Shown: positions 48,618 to 58,481, counted from the stretch's first letter. The stretch: 64,000 nt of DNA from Faecalicatena contorta (GCF_039521745.1 NZ_BAAACT010000005.1); one strand, 5' to 3'. Notes: generated by a model not told the origin, from the sequence alone. Program-made: numbers and translations.

Positions 48618-49360
48618 CCACCACCCGTAAAACGGGTGGCTCGGGACGCGGGCTCTAAGCCCGCCCTACTTGGCGGCGCCTCAAGGCGCTGACTTTCTCT
48701 TTAATGCTATGGGAAGCCTGCTTCGCATTCTTCCACAGCTCCATTCAAGCCACATTGCTATTGACTAGTCGCTGCCCCTAAAGGGGCGTTTGTATTACTC
48801 AGCCCTAACCCTTAAAAGGGTCTTCATATTCTTTTACGCTGAGTTTATCTTGCATAATATCCGCCTTTTCCTGGTCTTGTATATATTTTTTTATTGTGGT
48901 TTCATTCAGCCCTACTGTATTGACATAATATCCTTCTGACCAGAAATGACGATTCCCAAACTTGTACTTCAGGTTTGCGTGCCGGTCAAACATCATCAGG
49001 GCACTTTTTCCCTTTAGGTAACCCATAAACGAGGACACGCTAATCTTGGGTGGTATGCTTACAAGCATATGCACATGGTCGACCATAAGATGCCCTTCCA
49101 ATATCTCTACACCCTTGTAACTGCATAATTGCTTCAAAATATCACGCAAATCCGTTTTATATTGATTATAAATCACTTTTCGTCTATACTTTGGAGTGAA
49201 GATGATGTGATATTTAACATCCACTTCGTATGTGCAAGCGAATTCGTTTGCTTTGCCATAAAATCACCTTTCCTTTCTTTAAATAGTGGCCTGAACACCT
49301 CTATTATAGCTGGAAAGGTGATTTTTGTATAACAAACGTCGCGCACCCGCATAGCGGGTG
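48618..49360 (-). mobile_element. IS200/IS605-family element (IS200-like, tnpA only)
   Basis: A tyrosine-transposase gene is flanked by subterminal hairpins typical of IS200: CCACCCG-TAAAA-CGGGTGG near 48621-48640 on the right-end side, and CACCCGC-ATA-GCGGGTG near 49338-49354 on the left-end side. Exact cleavage sites are not determined. No tnpB is present. The region between 48640 and 48800 is non-coding. Confidence 0.8.
48805..49259 (-). pseudogene. tnpA: IS200-type transposase tnpA, frameshifted
   Basis: The main frame (48805-49224) encodes KYHIIFTPKYRRKVIYNQYK to LSVKEYEDPFKG, with the metal-binding HxH in MVDHVHMLVSI and the nucleophile region KKYIQDQEK. The proper N-terminus MAKQTNSLAHTKWM starts at ATG 49259 in another frame. 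The junction TGGATGTTAAATATCAC is one base short of the expected W-M-x-K-Y-H codons, indicating a one-base deletion. Transposition would need frameshifting or a downstream GTG start that omits about 15 residues. Confidence 0.85.
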
Positions 49361-49482
49361 GTTTAACGTTGAACACATTCCCGTTTCTCTGTTGAGAAAC
49401 GAAAATGTGCTCAACAAGGGTCTATCCGACCCATAAGTAAAACGGATTGAGGCACACAAGCTCCCCAATCCATATAAAATAC

Positions 49483-50568
49483 CTATTTCTGATTCCTCAT
49501 CAAAGTTTCAAGCATATTTTTCAGTTCTTCAATTTGTTTTCTCTGTGTTTCATTTTCTTTCTTCTGTTCTTCCCGTACTTTACTCTGTTCTTGGTATGCT
49601 TTACTCTGCTCTTCGTATGCTTTCCGGAGATCTGCCAATTCCGTCGTCAGAACTTCTTTTTCCTTGTTTAAGGTATCCAGTTGTTCCTGCTGCTCTTCGA
49701 TCATATATTGGACTGTATTTCTATCCAATTCCAGTAATTCTTTTGAAAACATATTCATCACTCCTTCAACATTACGGCAAATTTCGTAGAGTTCCCCATA
49801 CATATCCCTAAAAACCGGATACTTCTCAATGATCTCCATAATCCGTTCCGGCCGGTCATCACTCAAAAAGCTAAGCCATGCATCCAGTTTCGTTTCTATA
49901 GCTTTATTTTGCTTGGTTTCCTTAAAAATGTCAAGTGGAATTAAAACATACTCCTGAAGCATATTCATCTGAAGACCTGTGTTAAAAACCTGCTTCGCCC
50001 GGTGAATATAAGTGTGTTTTATCTCATGAAATTCAGAAGTACTCTTCTCGAAAAAAATAATTGTATAGACTGTTTTAATATCTTGATATGTAAACTTCTT
50101 TTTCTTCTGGCTTCTCACCCTTTTATATTGCCTGAGGAGCAAATCTGCGGAATAACATGCACCCCGCTGCCCTGGAAATGCATAACCAATTTTCTGTATC
50201 TCAATGTTGGCAAGGCTGCCATCTTCCAATTCCACAACAATGTCCATGATCAGCAGCGTACCTTCATCTGCAATTCTTGCTGACTCATGAGGCAGTAATT
50301 GATGAATCTTTACTTTCTGTTCGAGCAGTAAGGATAACAATTCTTCCAAACGTTCCGCATGTAATTCAGGGTTCATAATTTCTTTAAAAAAAGAGTCGTA
50401 CGTCATCTTAACACCCCTGACTCCGGTGCAGAAATCCAGGAATTCTTCCTGAAGTTCCTCCCCCCACTGATCAAATTGATAAGCTGACACAGGACTGATT
50501 CGTATATCGTTCATCACCTCCTCCCGTGTCCTGATCTGCGGAAAATAATTTTTTAGCCGCTTCTTCAT
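49483..50568 (-). CDS. Rpn/PD-(D/E)XK-type nuclease (transposase_31-like) with coiled-coil tail
   Basis: A 361-aa member of the Rpn/YhgA-like PD-(D/E)XK group. YDSFFKEIMNPELHAERLEELLSLLL is the usual opening, and IMDIVVELEDG followed by ANIEIQK gives the D-x(n)-E-x-Q core. Residues 275-355 form a Glu/Lys/Gln-rich coiled coil with near repeats (AYEEQSKAYQEQSK). ATG 50568 has GGGG 7 nt upstream. Such proteins are common, multi-copy and thought to promote recombination or phage-related cleavage. It lies beside the IS200 copy but is not part of it. Confidence 0.82.
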   Translation of the reverse strand: MKKRLKNYFPQIRTREEVMNDIRISPVSAYQFDQWGEELQEEFLDFCTGVRGVKMTYDSFFKEIMNPELHAERLEELLSLLLEQKVKIHQLLPHESARIADEGTLLIMDIVVELEDGSLANIEIQKIGYAFPGQRGACYSADLLLRQYKRVRSQKKKKFTYQDIKTVYTIIFFEKSTSEFHEIKHTYIHRAKQVFNTGLQMNMLQEYVLIPLDIFKETKQNKAIETKLDAWLSFLSDDRPERIMEIIEKYPVFRDMYGELYEICRNVEGVMNMFSKELLELDRNTVQYMIEEQQEQLDTLNKEKEVLTTELADLRKAYEEQSKAYQEQSKVREEQKKENETQRKQIEELKNMLETLMRNQK

Positions 50569-51033
50569 AGGCAATCCCCTTTCTTATTATGTTGTAATCA
50601 TTCACGGAATCTGTTTCGAATATGAAACACCGGGATGAGATATCGAACGGCCAGATTTGGCTGAAATGCCTGCCGTTTTGATGTTTTTAGAATAGCACGT
50701 TTATGTGAAGGGTTCAAATAAAATTAAAATAAGAATATTAAAATCCTGTAAAATATTCAGAACCATACAAAAGATTGGCAGATCTTCAGTGCCGGAAGGT
50801 TAGAGTCCACACAGTCACTTTGCGTTTGCGCGTTTTTGAGTATGGATAAAATAATCGGAACTTGAATATTTATGATTGTTTTTTACCTTATAACGTTGAA
50901 TAAATTTAACTTTCCGCTTATTCGCGGTTTTAAAACTTACTTATGAGATACTAGTACCATCCATTCAATCCCCATTTATATAAAAGGCAGGATATCTCCG
51001 TTCTGAAAATATCCTGCATTGATTATCACTATC
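50569..51033. other. AT-rich gap upstream of the Rpn-type gene
   Basis: 465 bp with no gene or clear repeat, apart from the nitrilase terminator at 50987-51017. Confidence 0.6.
50987..51017 (-). terminator. Terminator of the nitrilase gene
   Basis: GCAGGATAT and ATATCCTGC form a 9-bp stem; on the transcribed strand CTTTTATAT follows. Confidence 0.75.
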
Positions 51034-52038
51034 TTACTTTAATTCATCAAACTGAATTTCGTTATAAGGTATCACCTTCTGTTCCACATCCCCCACAATA
51101 TTAACCGCCTTATGTACAGATTTATCGAGGGTCATACGCAGATAGCCCGGTGTGGAATACGTCCCTGCGGTATCTATGATATAACGTCCTGATATATAAG
51201 CGCCCAGATCAATATCCGCATAGCATATTCCTTCCTCATCCGGCTCCAGGTGCGTCCCGATATCGGTACCGTTCGGAGCTATAATCTTGGTCATACCGTA
51301 TCCCAGCTTCATCGTTGCTCTGTGTGCATCTGTCTCACAGATGCGGTCGGCCTGATCCTCAGTCCAGATCATAGACGCAAGCAGATAAAAGACCTGATTT
51401 GTAACCGCATAATAAGTCGCTGCCGCATGTGTCTGTTCGGTTGCAAACATATTATTGGGATCCCACATGGCAATGGGCCAGGAACCACAATGAATCTGTT
51501 CGTACTGACCGCCCATAGCCGCTACATTCAAAGGAATAAAATGCTCCCAGCACTGCAGCCCGCCCATATTTCCATACTCCGTGTGAAATACCGGCATCAG
51601 GCTTCCGTCCCCGTCGCCCCAGATTGTTTTTTCCTGGCTGGTAGCCTTATTCTTACGATGCTTTCCTATAAGATCGCCATTCGGATTAAACCAAAGCTGA
51701 GTCAGATACAAGGAGCCGCCCTCCCGTTCCGTTACGGAAACACAAACATACATCTTATTTCTCTTAGCCGCCTCACTAATCTCCTGGACACTCTTTCCGG
51801 GAATCTCCACCGCATTATTATAAAACTCAACAAAATACTTCATCCCATAATCCGGTCCGTCCATCCAGACCCAGTAGGGGTATCCAGGAATCCAAGCCTC
51901 CGGGAAATTAATAAGTTTCGCTCCGTTTTTACCTGCCTCGTCGATAAAATCACATGTCTTCTTTATCGTTGCCTCCAGATCCAGCAGTACCGGCGCTGCC
52001 TGTACCGCTGCCGCCTTAAACTTAGGATACTCTTTCAT
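51034..52038 (-). CDS. Nitrilase
   Basis: A 334-aa carbon-nitrogen hydrolase of the true nitrilase branch. The Glu-Lys-Cys triad is Glu47 (FPEAWIPGYPYW), Lys129 (KHRKNKATSQE) and Cys163 (GGLQCWEHFIPL). These enzymes convert organic nitriles, sometimes cyanide, to acids and ammonia. ATG 52038 follows AGGAAAG. It is a single gene with its own terminator and no linked nitrile hydratase or regulator, so its natural substrate is open. Confidence 0.9.
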   Translation of the reverse strand: MKEYPKFKAAAVQAAPVLLDLEATIKKTCDFIDEAGKNGAKLINFPEAWIPGYPYWVWMDGPDYGMKYFVEFYNNAVEIPGKSVQEISEAAKRNKMYVCVSVTEREGGSLYLTQLWFNPNGDLIGKHRKNKATSQEKTIWGDGDGSLMPVFHTEYGNMGGLQCWEHFIPLNVAAMGGQYEQIHCGSWPIAMWDPNNMFATEQTHAAATYYAVTNQVFYLLASMIWTEDQADRICETDAHRATMKLGYGMTKIIAPNGTDIGTHLEPDEEGICYADIDLGAYISGRYIIDTAGTYSTPGYLRMTLDKSVHKAVNIVGDVEQKVIPYNEIQFDELK

Positions 52039-52477
52039 ATTCTTTCCTCCTATGATACACCGTTGTATTTTTATAATATAAGTTTATCATACAAAAAAGG
52101 AAAAGAAAATCAATTTTCAGTTATCGGGCTTAAATAAATAATTGAGTAAAATTTTTGCTATTTATAAGCTAGTAATTCTATACAAATATAATTTCGATAA
52201 ACGTGTTAACTATAACAGAGCTTCTTGGAATGCTTACAGATTTTCACATTAGTTACTTGGACTCCCCAATACTATTATTTCCATTTACCATATAATCGTA
52301 TATAATAGAAGTAGTTTAACGTAAGACGCAAGTATAAAATAAGTCGCGTAAATTAAAAAACTATATTGATTGTATCACTTATCTTGCATAGGCAGTAACA
52401 ATTATTACGCCTGGAGGCTTCATATATTATGTAGTATATATCCTAATAAATACAAAGGAAAAGGGGGAGTTACGCAA
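52039..52477. other. AT-rich divergent gap between nitrilase and the following gene
   Basis: 439 bp with several TATAAT-like strings near 52300-52320 but no convincing paired promoter, operator or repeat. Confidence 0.5.
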
Positions 52478-53476
52478 ATGGGACTCGCATTTCGGAAAAG
52501 TAAAAAAACCGCTCCTGATGTAAAAATCGATTCTTACAAAGAGAGCAAAACCAAAACTGATACAACGAAAGGTGTGCATTACAAGGGTAAATCTAAAGGA
52601 AAACGGACTCCAGTCATTGGCCTTCCTGGAAGCAGGGTATCTAAAAGAAAGACCTCTTCCGCAAAAGATTCCAGTAAAAAAATCCATAATATCCGTTTTA
52701 TTAAGAAGAAAGAAAGTCTGCTCCCTGAAGAGCCAAAGAAAAAGAAAGGGAAGGGATGTTTAACAGTATTTATTGTATTATTTGTACTCGGTGGAATTTG
52801 CACTCTGTTTACAAGGGATAATAAATTAGAAACTATTGTTCTCTCAGCAGATGAAAATAATCGGTACGATATAAACACAGCAATTCCCGTAGATGTTAAG
52901 ACCACTCCCTCCAATGCTGATCTAAAAGACATTGAATGCGAAACTTCTGGTGGGGAATTAAAAAAGGATGGCGATAACCTACTATTTACCACTGAGAAAT
53001 CTGGAAGTTACACTATGTACGTGCTATGTGGTGATATAAAAAGCAATACCATAACTATTACTGTAGAGGACAAGGCTGCACTTGCGGAAAAAGAAGCTCA
53101 AGAAAAAGCTGAGACGGAGGCTGCTAAAAAGGCCGAAGAGGAAGCCGCTAAGAAAGCTGAAGAGGAGGCTGCTAAAAAGGCTAAGGAAGAAGCCGCTAAG
53201 AAAGCCGAAGAAGAAGCTGCTAAAAAGGCAGAGGAGGAACGAATAGAAGCAGAGGCTGCCGCCCAAAAAGCTGAAGAGGAACGGATAGCAGCGGAAGCTG
53301 CCGCTCAAGAATCTTCGCAGGCAAATCAAGTCCCACAAGAACAAATGGTATGGATTCCACAAAGCGGAAGTAAATATCACAGTAATCCGTCGTGCAGTGG
53401 CATGAATAATCCACAGCAGGTAACAGTATCTGAAGCAGAAAGCATGGGATTTACGCCATGCAAGAAATGCTATTAA
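52478..53476 (+). CDS. Membrane-anchored protein with Ala/Lys/Glu coiled coil and Ada-like Cys motif
   Basis: A 332-aa protein. Residues 1-95 are very basic (Lys/Ser rich), followed by one membrane helix (GCLTVFIVLFVLGGICTLF), a beta-rich extracellular domain (about 125-200), a run of EAAKKAEE-type heptads (about 205-285), and a C-terminal YHSNPSCSGM...GFTPCKKC module with the Cys pattern of Ada-like zinc domains. The basic N-tail is presumably cytoplasmic. ATG 52478 with AGGGGGAG is preferred over an open frame from 52370. Function unknown; perhaps envelope or DNA related. Confidence 0.75.
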   Translation: MGLAFRKSKKTAPDVKIDSYKESKTKTDTTKGVHYKGKSKGKRTPVIGLPGSRVSKRKTSSAKDSSKKIHNIRFIKKKESLLPEEPKKKKGKGCLTVFIVLFVLGGICTLFTRDNKLETIVLSADENNRYDINTAIPVDVKTTPSNADLKDIECETSGGELKKDGDNLLFTTEKSGSYTMYVLCGDIKSNTITITVEDKAALAEKEAQEKAETEAAKKAEEEAAKKAEEEAAKKAKEEAAKKAEEEAAKKAEEERIEAEAAAQKAEEERIAAEAAAQESSQANQVPQEQMVWIPQSGSKYHSNPSCSGMNNPQQVTVSEAESMGFTPCKKCY

Positions 53477-53504
53477 ACCCATAAAAGGTTTCAGAAACAC
53501 TATA

Positions 53505-53569
53505 CAGGTGCAGGGAAGCTTGTAGTATGCTCCTCAATGTATCAATATACTACAAACTCTCTGCACCTG
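53505..53569 (+). terminator. Long two-stage hairpin after the coiled-coil gene
   Basis: CAGGTGCAG / CTGCACCTG encloses TTGTAGTAT / ATACTACAA. No T tract follows, so it may be a repeat or mRNA-stabilising structure. Confidence 0.65.
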
Positions 53570-53647
53570 CGTAAATATATCTTTATTCCCCACTAAAAAA
53601 GGGGGGCCTCTTCCAGGCTGAATTTAAAGTCCGGTAATAAATCTCAA

Positions 53648-55579
53648 TTACTTCTTTTTAAATACCTTCTTTCCATACCAATATCCCGCCGCCGCAATTC
53701 CAATAATCACCAGAACAACTGCTATCCCTATTGGATACTGTTTTTTCACTGCCTTTTTTCCCGCTTCTGCAAGCTCAGCATTCTGCACATCGAGCGGTTT
53801 TTCATCCGGCTCCGCATGAATGTGCTGGACCGCCTCCTCTGAAGCATGATTGACTGGTTTATTGGAACGATTCTCCTCACTGTCCGGTTTACCAATACCG
53901 TTAACATCCCGGCCCAAAACTGAACTACCTTCCTGCCTGTTTACTCCGGAGCCCACATAAGATGCCTTGTCAGAGGCTTCTTCCTGGTCACCTGCCGTTC
54001 CTGCTTGTCCGCCTGCCTGACCGTTCTCCGCATCCGGATCTTCCTGGTCAGGAACGGGAGGCTGTACATCCGGGCTTTCTATGTCCGGGGCAGTATCTTG
54101 ATCATTCGCATCAGGCAGATCAGGTTCTGCATCCTGCCCGCCGCGGTCGCCGCCCTGCTCCTCCCCTGCATCATCTGGAATTCCGGCGCTGGCGCCGTCT
54201 CCCACTTTCCACACTGCGCTGGTTCCGCTGAAGATGCTTTCCCCCACTGTCACAAATCTTATGTATAGTCCTTTCTGTGCCTCCGGCAAAGAAACAGAGA
54301 ACAAAAAGAGCCCGTTTTCCGGAATAGGTTCTCCCTCTATAATCATGTTCGGCCTATTCGGCAGATAAGTCAGAAAGTTCCTGCCGTCCGCGCTGTACTC
54401 AATTTTAAGAAACTCTGCACCATACGGATAGGGCAGCAGCAGTTTGGTTTTGGTATCTGTGATTTCTGAAGCAATCAGGAACATCTTTTCCGGAGGTACA
54501 CAGATCACTGTGACTTTCGGAACTACTCCGTCCGGATTAATAACCGTATACGGTAACCTCTGTGTATCAAAACTGCCCTTTACAATACAATAACCTGGCT
54601 CATCCAGAACGCTGTCCGGCATCTCCCAGATGACAGGAATGGAAAGTTCTGTCTCCTGGTCTGATCCATTCTCCTGTACATACATATCCAGCTCCGCTGG
54701 CAGCTGCCAATCTGCACTGGAATCCCCGACTTCCACATAAACTGGTGTTTTCGCCTTTGCAGCAAGTACCTTGTAAGTGGTATCCTCTCCCAGCTTTGGC
54801 ACTAATACAGAATTTTCACAATAAATTTTTCCGCTCTCGGCATAAGCACTATACGCCTCTCCTGTTGGTTCAGACACAGCTGCCGTCACCTCACTGTCCC
54901 GAATGACCAATTCCATCGTATCAAAATTTTGTTTAATTCCATATGCTGTTATCCCGGCCGACACCCGGATCCCACAGTTCTCAACGGTCAGCATTCCGGA
55001 GCTATTGATCCCCACCGCTTTATTAAGTCCTTCCAGTACGATATCCAGGTTTGAGATTCCTCCATCCTGTGCCGCTCCATATACAATTCCGGTTACATCT
55101 CTCGCATTTTCAGAATTGCAGAGTGTAAACTGCCCCCGCCGGGAGGGGCCAGCGAGTTTTCCACCCTGCACCTGTAAGATTAACCCTTCAGTTCCTGCAT
55201 ACTCGATCTTCCCCTGTTCCAGTGTAAGCGTTCCATTTCTTACCATAATCACACAGTACTCAGATCCCGTGATCTTCAGGTTCGGGTTGTTTATCACAAG
55301 ACTGCTCTCAGCCAGGATTAAATGGTTCCCACAGTCAATAGTCACCTTTCCCTGGCCGTCCCACATAAGAGGAGACTCTTCACTCCCTTTCGTCAGCTTC
55401 AGGTCACCCGATAACTGATAAGCCGCCCCATCGTTATTCTTATTGTCTCCATACCACTGAAGAAAAGCCTCTTCATCCTCCAGTTTCGGCGGTTCCCACG
55501 CCTTACAGACAGCTGTGTTTACGAAGAGTAACCCCAACATGACCATTAGGAAAAAAGGGATCTTCCATCTTTTTTTCAC
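53648..55579 (-). CDS. Secreted, C-terminally membrane-anchored surface protein
   Basis: A 643-aa protein: signal peptide (KKRWKIPFFLMVMLGLLFVN to KAWE), a beta-helix-like region of short repeats (about 70-240, VTIDCGNHLI, LKITGSEYCVIMVRNGTLTL), immunoglobulin-like segments, then an Asp/Pro/Gly/Gln-rich linker (475-600) and a C-terminal helix IGIAVVLVIIGIAAAGYWYG with a KKVFKKK tail. There is no LPxTG motif; the helix and basic tail would anchor it. GTG 55579 has GGAG 8 nt upstream; ATG 55597 is an alternative. It is divergent from the two-component genes at 55.76 kb. Confidence 0.8.
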   Translation of the reverse strand: MKKRWKIPFFLMVMLGLLFVNTAVCKAWEPPKLEDEEAFLQWYGDNKNNDGAAYQLSGDLKLTKGSEESPLMWDGQGKVTIDCGNHLILAESSLVINNPNLKITGSEYCVIMVRNGTLTLEQGKIEYAGTEGLILQVQGGKLAGPSRRGQFTLCNSENARDVTGIVYGAAQDGGISNLDIVLEGLNKAVGINSSGMLTVENCGIRVSAGITAYGIKQNFDTMELVIRDSEVTAAVSEPTGEAYSAYAESGKIYCENSVLVPKLGEDTTYKVLAAKAKTPVYVEVGDSSADWQLPAELDMYVQENGSDQETELSIPVIWEMPDSVLDEPGYCIVKGSFDTQRLPYTVINPDGVVPKVTVICVPPEKMFLIASEITDTKTKLLLPYPYGAEFLKIEYSADGRNFLTYLPNRPNMIIEGEPIPENGLFLFSVSLPEAQKGLYIRFVTVGESIFSGTSAVWKVGDGASAGIPDDAGEEQGGDRGGQDAEPDLPDANDQDTAPDIESPDVQPPVPDQEDPDAENGQAGGQAGTAGDQEEASDKASYVGSGVNRQEGSSVLGRDVNGIGKPDSEENRSNKPVNHASEEAVQHIHAEPDEKPLDVQNAELAEAGKKAVKKQYPIGIAVVLVIIGIAAAGYWYGKKVFKKK

Positions 55580-55637
55580 TTTCCCTTCTCCTCTCATTTC
55601 ATCCTTTGTTACACATTTCATTTTATCATATTATATT

Positions 55638-55678
55638 TAACAATAAAACAACAATAAATAACAACAATTAACAACAAT
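55638..55678. promoter_or_regulatory. Four direct repeats of ATTGTTGTT between divergent genes
   Basis: On the minus strand ATTGTTGTTA, ATTGTTGTTATTT, ATTGTTGTTTT and ATTGTTAAATA follow one another with 10-, 13- and 11-bp spacing, about one helical turn. OmpR-family regulators bind such direct repeats, so this is a likely operator for the adjacent response regulator, upstream of the surface-protein gene. Confidence 0.6.
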
Positions 55679-55759
55679 TTTTGGAAATGTACGATTTTAT
55701 TTGCAAACAGCTTCAGCCCCATTTAAAATGGAACTAACTATTATGAGAGTTGGTGGAAT

Positions 55760-56431
55760 ATGGACAGACTTCTTTTTGTGGATGATGATATTGATATTTT
55801 AACTTTAAACCATTCCTACTTTACAAAGCAGGGATATGCTGTTAACCAGGCAGGCAGCGCGAAAGACGCCCTACTACTGATCAACAGGAATACCTACGAC
55901 TGTGTTATACTAGATATCAAAATGGATGGACAGGACGGTTTCGCCCTGTGCCGTGTGCTTCGGGAGATGAGCAATATTCCGATTATTTTTCTTACGGTAT
56001 TGACTGATGAGGCCTCTCTGGAGAAAGGATTTTTGAGCGGAGGTGATGATTATATTGTAAAACCTTACCGTATGAAGGAGCTGGAGCTTCGAATCAGAGC
56101 TAGGATCCACCCCCGGGTACATAACAGCGGTCCCGGAAGTTCACAGGAGGATTACCGTCTTTATATCTGTCCCGATGAGAAACAGGCTTATATCGGCCCC
56201 AATTCTCTCGACCTGACCATCAGTGAATTCCAGATACTTCAATTTCTAAGCCTGAACAAAGGCATTCCTTACCGACAGGATGAGATCTACGAGGCTTTGT
56301 GGGGTGAACGTTATAATACCCATAGTATACAGGTCATGATTATGAGGATCCGTAGAAAAATTAAAGCGCTTTCACCCGAAAAAGAATACATCCGCACACA
56401 GTGGGGAAAGGGATATGTTTTTACGGAATAG
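55760..56431 (+). CDS. OmpR-family response regulator
   Basis: A 223-aa regulator with receiver (Asp8-Asp10, phospho-acceptor Asp52 in VILDIKMDGQDG) and winged-helix output domain (LDLTISEFQILQFLSLNKG, IRTQWGKGYVF). It is followed after 3 bp by its kinase. GGTGG precedes ATG 55760. Likely controls the divergent surface-protein gene. Confidence 0.92.
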   Translation: MDRLLFVDDDIDILTLNHSYFTKQGYAVNQAGSAKDALLLINRNTYDCVILDIKMDGQDGFALCRVLREMSNIPIIFLTVLTDEASLEKGFLSGGDDYIVKPYRMKELELRIRARIHPRVHNSGPGSSQEDYRLYICPDEKQAYIGPNSLDLTISEFQILQFLSLNKGIPYRQDEIYEALWGERYNTHSIQVMIMRIRRKIKALSPEKEYIRTQWGKGYVFTE

Positions 56432-56434
56432 GAC

Positions 56435-58465
56435 ATGAAGTATAAAAAATTTTATCAAAAAATAAAGTCTGCCTTCCTGATGCCGCAGTCGGAGGCCCCG
56501 ACCCGGATCCACAGCGGAAGGAAGGCTCTTGCGGTATCACTGCTGGTTCTTTTCGTCTCCCTTGCCGGAATCGGAGCGCTTTTTTCTCTCACATTCCGCT
56601 GGGATAATAAATATACCTACACAGGAAATTCCCTGCATGTTCTTGCAGAAGGCTGGGAGTTCTATCCTGATCTCAGCCTGGAAGAACACTGGAATGACAA
56701 TGATGGGGTTTTTAGCAGCCCTGAAGTCGTCACCATTGGTCAATATGGGAATTTCAAATCTTTTCATCACGATACATCGCCCTTCGGTACCGCCGTTTAT
56801 CGAAAACAGCTGTACCTTGAGCCGGCAGCAGAAGGATGGCTTTTAGAACTGCCGGAAATATATTCTGCAAGTAAAATATATGTGAACGGAGAGCTCCTTC
56901 TTTCCTATGGCATTTTGTCCGAGGGCCACTATCGTGTCCATGTACAGAACGCCCTTATTTCCCTGCCTTCCGGCAGCGTAGAAATTGTGATACAGGCCTC
57001 CAATTACTCCCATTACTACAGCGGCATGGTATATCCTCCTGTCTTGGGCCAGACCGATACGATAACAAGCCTTGTAATCGGCAGGCTTATATTTTATGCG
57101 TTCCTTTGCTTTTTTACACTGGGCTGTGCCGTCGTTTCCTTTACCGTATGGTTCCGCAGGCAGACAGATACCCTGTACGCAGCTTATGGGTTTTTATGCC
57201 TCTGTTTCTCAGTACACATTTGTTATCCTCTCATACACTGGCTGGGTATTAATCTGGGCAGGCTTTCTTATGTCATTGAGGATACTGCCTATTTTGGAGT
57301 TCTCGTATGTATGACTGTACTGACTTACCGGCTGGCCGGCTCTGTATGGAACCGGAAGGTCTACATAGCCTGTTATACATTTTCCATTGCTATGGCTGCT
57401 TTTCCAATGCTGGCTTTTTACATACTTTTCCCTCTATTTCCGCAGTTTATCGCCGTGTACAGCCAGATCATTGCTTTATCCAAGCTTGTGATGAGTACCT
57501 ATCTGATTCTGGCCGCATTTCTGGGAACACTGCAACAGCCGCAGCATGTCTGGCTTTTGAGCGGCAATGCAGTATTCGGATTTGGTATTTTAGTGGATTA
57601 TCTTACCGCAGGCCGCTATGAACCGGTGCGTTTCGGATGGCAGACGGAATACTGCGGTTTCGTTATGGCGGTCTTATTCACCGTGCTCATCTCCGATTAC
57701 AACCGCAGAGCGCTGATTCAGCGCCAGTATCTGACGGAACATCTGCAGGATGAGGTGGAGAAAAAAACGGCTTACCTTACCGCCATGATGGAGGAACGCA
57801 AACAGTTTCTCTCTGCTGTAGCCCATGACCTGAAGGCTCCCGTAGCGGCAATCAATACCTATATAGATTACATGAAAAGCAGCGGGATCGGCTTAGACGA
57901 AGAACTGCAGCATTATTTGGATGTGATAGACCATAAATCCTCGCAGATCCAGAATAATGTACGGAGCCTTCAGTTATTTCATACCGAGACTTCTCACAAG
58001 GGTTCTGCCGAACTTCTGGACTGCAGTGAATTTCTCCGGTATGTGTACACAGAAACCCTGCCTTACGCCGATGCAAACGGCATCTACTACCATCTTAAAC
58101 TGCCCCCGCAGACATGCACTATATACTGCCACAGGGAAAATCTGTTCCGGGCTTTTGAGAATCTGGTTATGAATGCCACCGAACATACGCCTATGGAGGG
58201 ATCTATGACACTCTCTGCCGCATATACGAAGGATTCGGCAGAGATTACGTTCAAAGACAGCGGAGAAGGAATTGACCCGGATCACCTTCCCCTGATCTTC
58301 AATTATGAATTCAGTACGAAAAGAAATCCCGGGCTGCGCGGGCTTGGGCTTTATTTTACAAAGATCAGCATAGAAGAATATGGGGGAACTATATCCGTTG
58401 AATCACAGACTGGGGAGGGTACGGCCTTTCATATCAGCTTTCCGCTGTCTGAGGCTCGCCTATGA
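56435..58465 (+). CDS. Sensor histidine kinase with 7TM and galactose-binding-like extracellular domain
   Basis: A 676-aa kinase. After a first membrane helix (31-53) comes an extracellular beta-domain (about 60-205, GTAVYRKQLYLEP, SKIYVNGELLLSYG), then seven or so membrane helices (210-420), a coiled coil, the HisKA box with His464 (AVAHDLKAPVAAI), N box NLVMNATEHTP, and ATP motifs FKDSGEGID and LRGLGLYFTK. This is a 7TMR-DISM layout, often sensing carbohydrates at the cell surface. Ends with a palindrome at 58480. Confidence 0.9.
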   Translation: MKYKKFYQKIKSAFLMPQSEAPTRIHSGRKALAVSLLVLFVSLAGIGALFSLTFRWDNKYTYTGNSLHVLAEGWEFYPDLSLEEHWNDNDGVFSSPEVVTIGQYGNFKSFHHDTSPFGTAVYRKQLYLEPAAEGWLLELPEIYSASKIYVNGELLLSYGILSEGHYRVHVQNALISLPSGSVEIVIQASNYSHYYSGMVYPPVLGQTDTITSLVIGRLIFYAFLCFFTLGCAVVSFTVWFRRQTDTLYAAYGFLCLCFSVHICYPLIHWLGINLGRLSYVIEDTAYFGVLVCMTVLTYRLAGSVWNRKVYIACYTFSIAMAAFPMLAFYILFPLFPQFIAVYSQIIALSKLVMSTYLILAAFLGTLQQPQHVWLLSGNAVFGFGILVDYLTAGRYEPVRFGWQTEYCGFVMAVLFTVLISDYNRRALIQRQYLTEHLQDEVEKKTAYLTAMMEERKQFLSAVAHDLKAPVAAINTYIDYMKSSGIGLDEELQHYLDVIDHKSSQIQNNVRSLQLFHTETSHKGSAELLDCSEFLRYVYTETLPYADANGIYYHLKLPPQTCTIYCHRENLFRAFENLVMNATEHTPMEGSMTLSAAYTKDSAEITFKDSGEGIDPDHLPLIFNYEFSTKRNPGLRGLGLYFTKISIEEYGGTISVESQTGEGTAFHISFPLSEARL

Positions 58466-58481
58466 ACATAGCCAAAGTGTG

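Noticed and set aside
53120..53300. Apparent short tandem repeat DNA (GCTAAGAAAGCTGAAGAG-like)
   Set aside because: It is explained by the EAAKKAEE coiled-coil heptads of the coding sequence; synonymous differences among units show it is not a recent DNA expansion.
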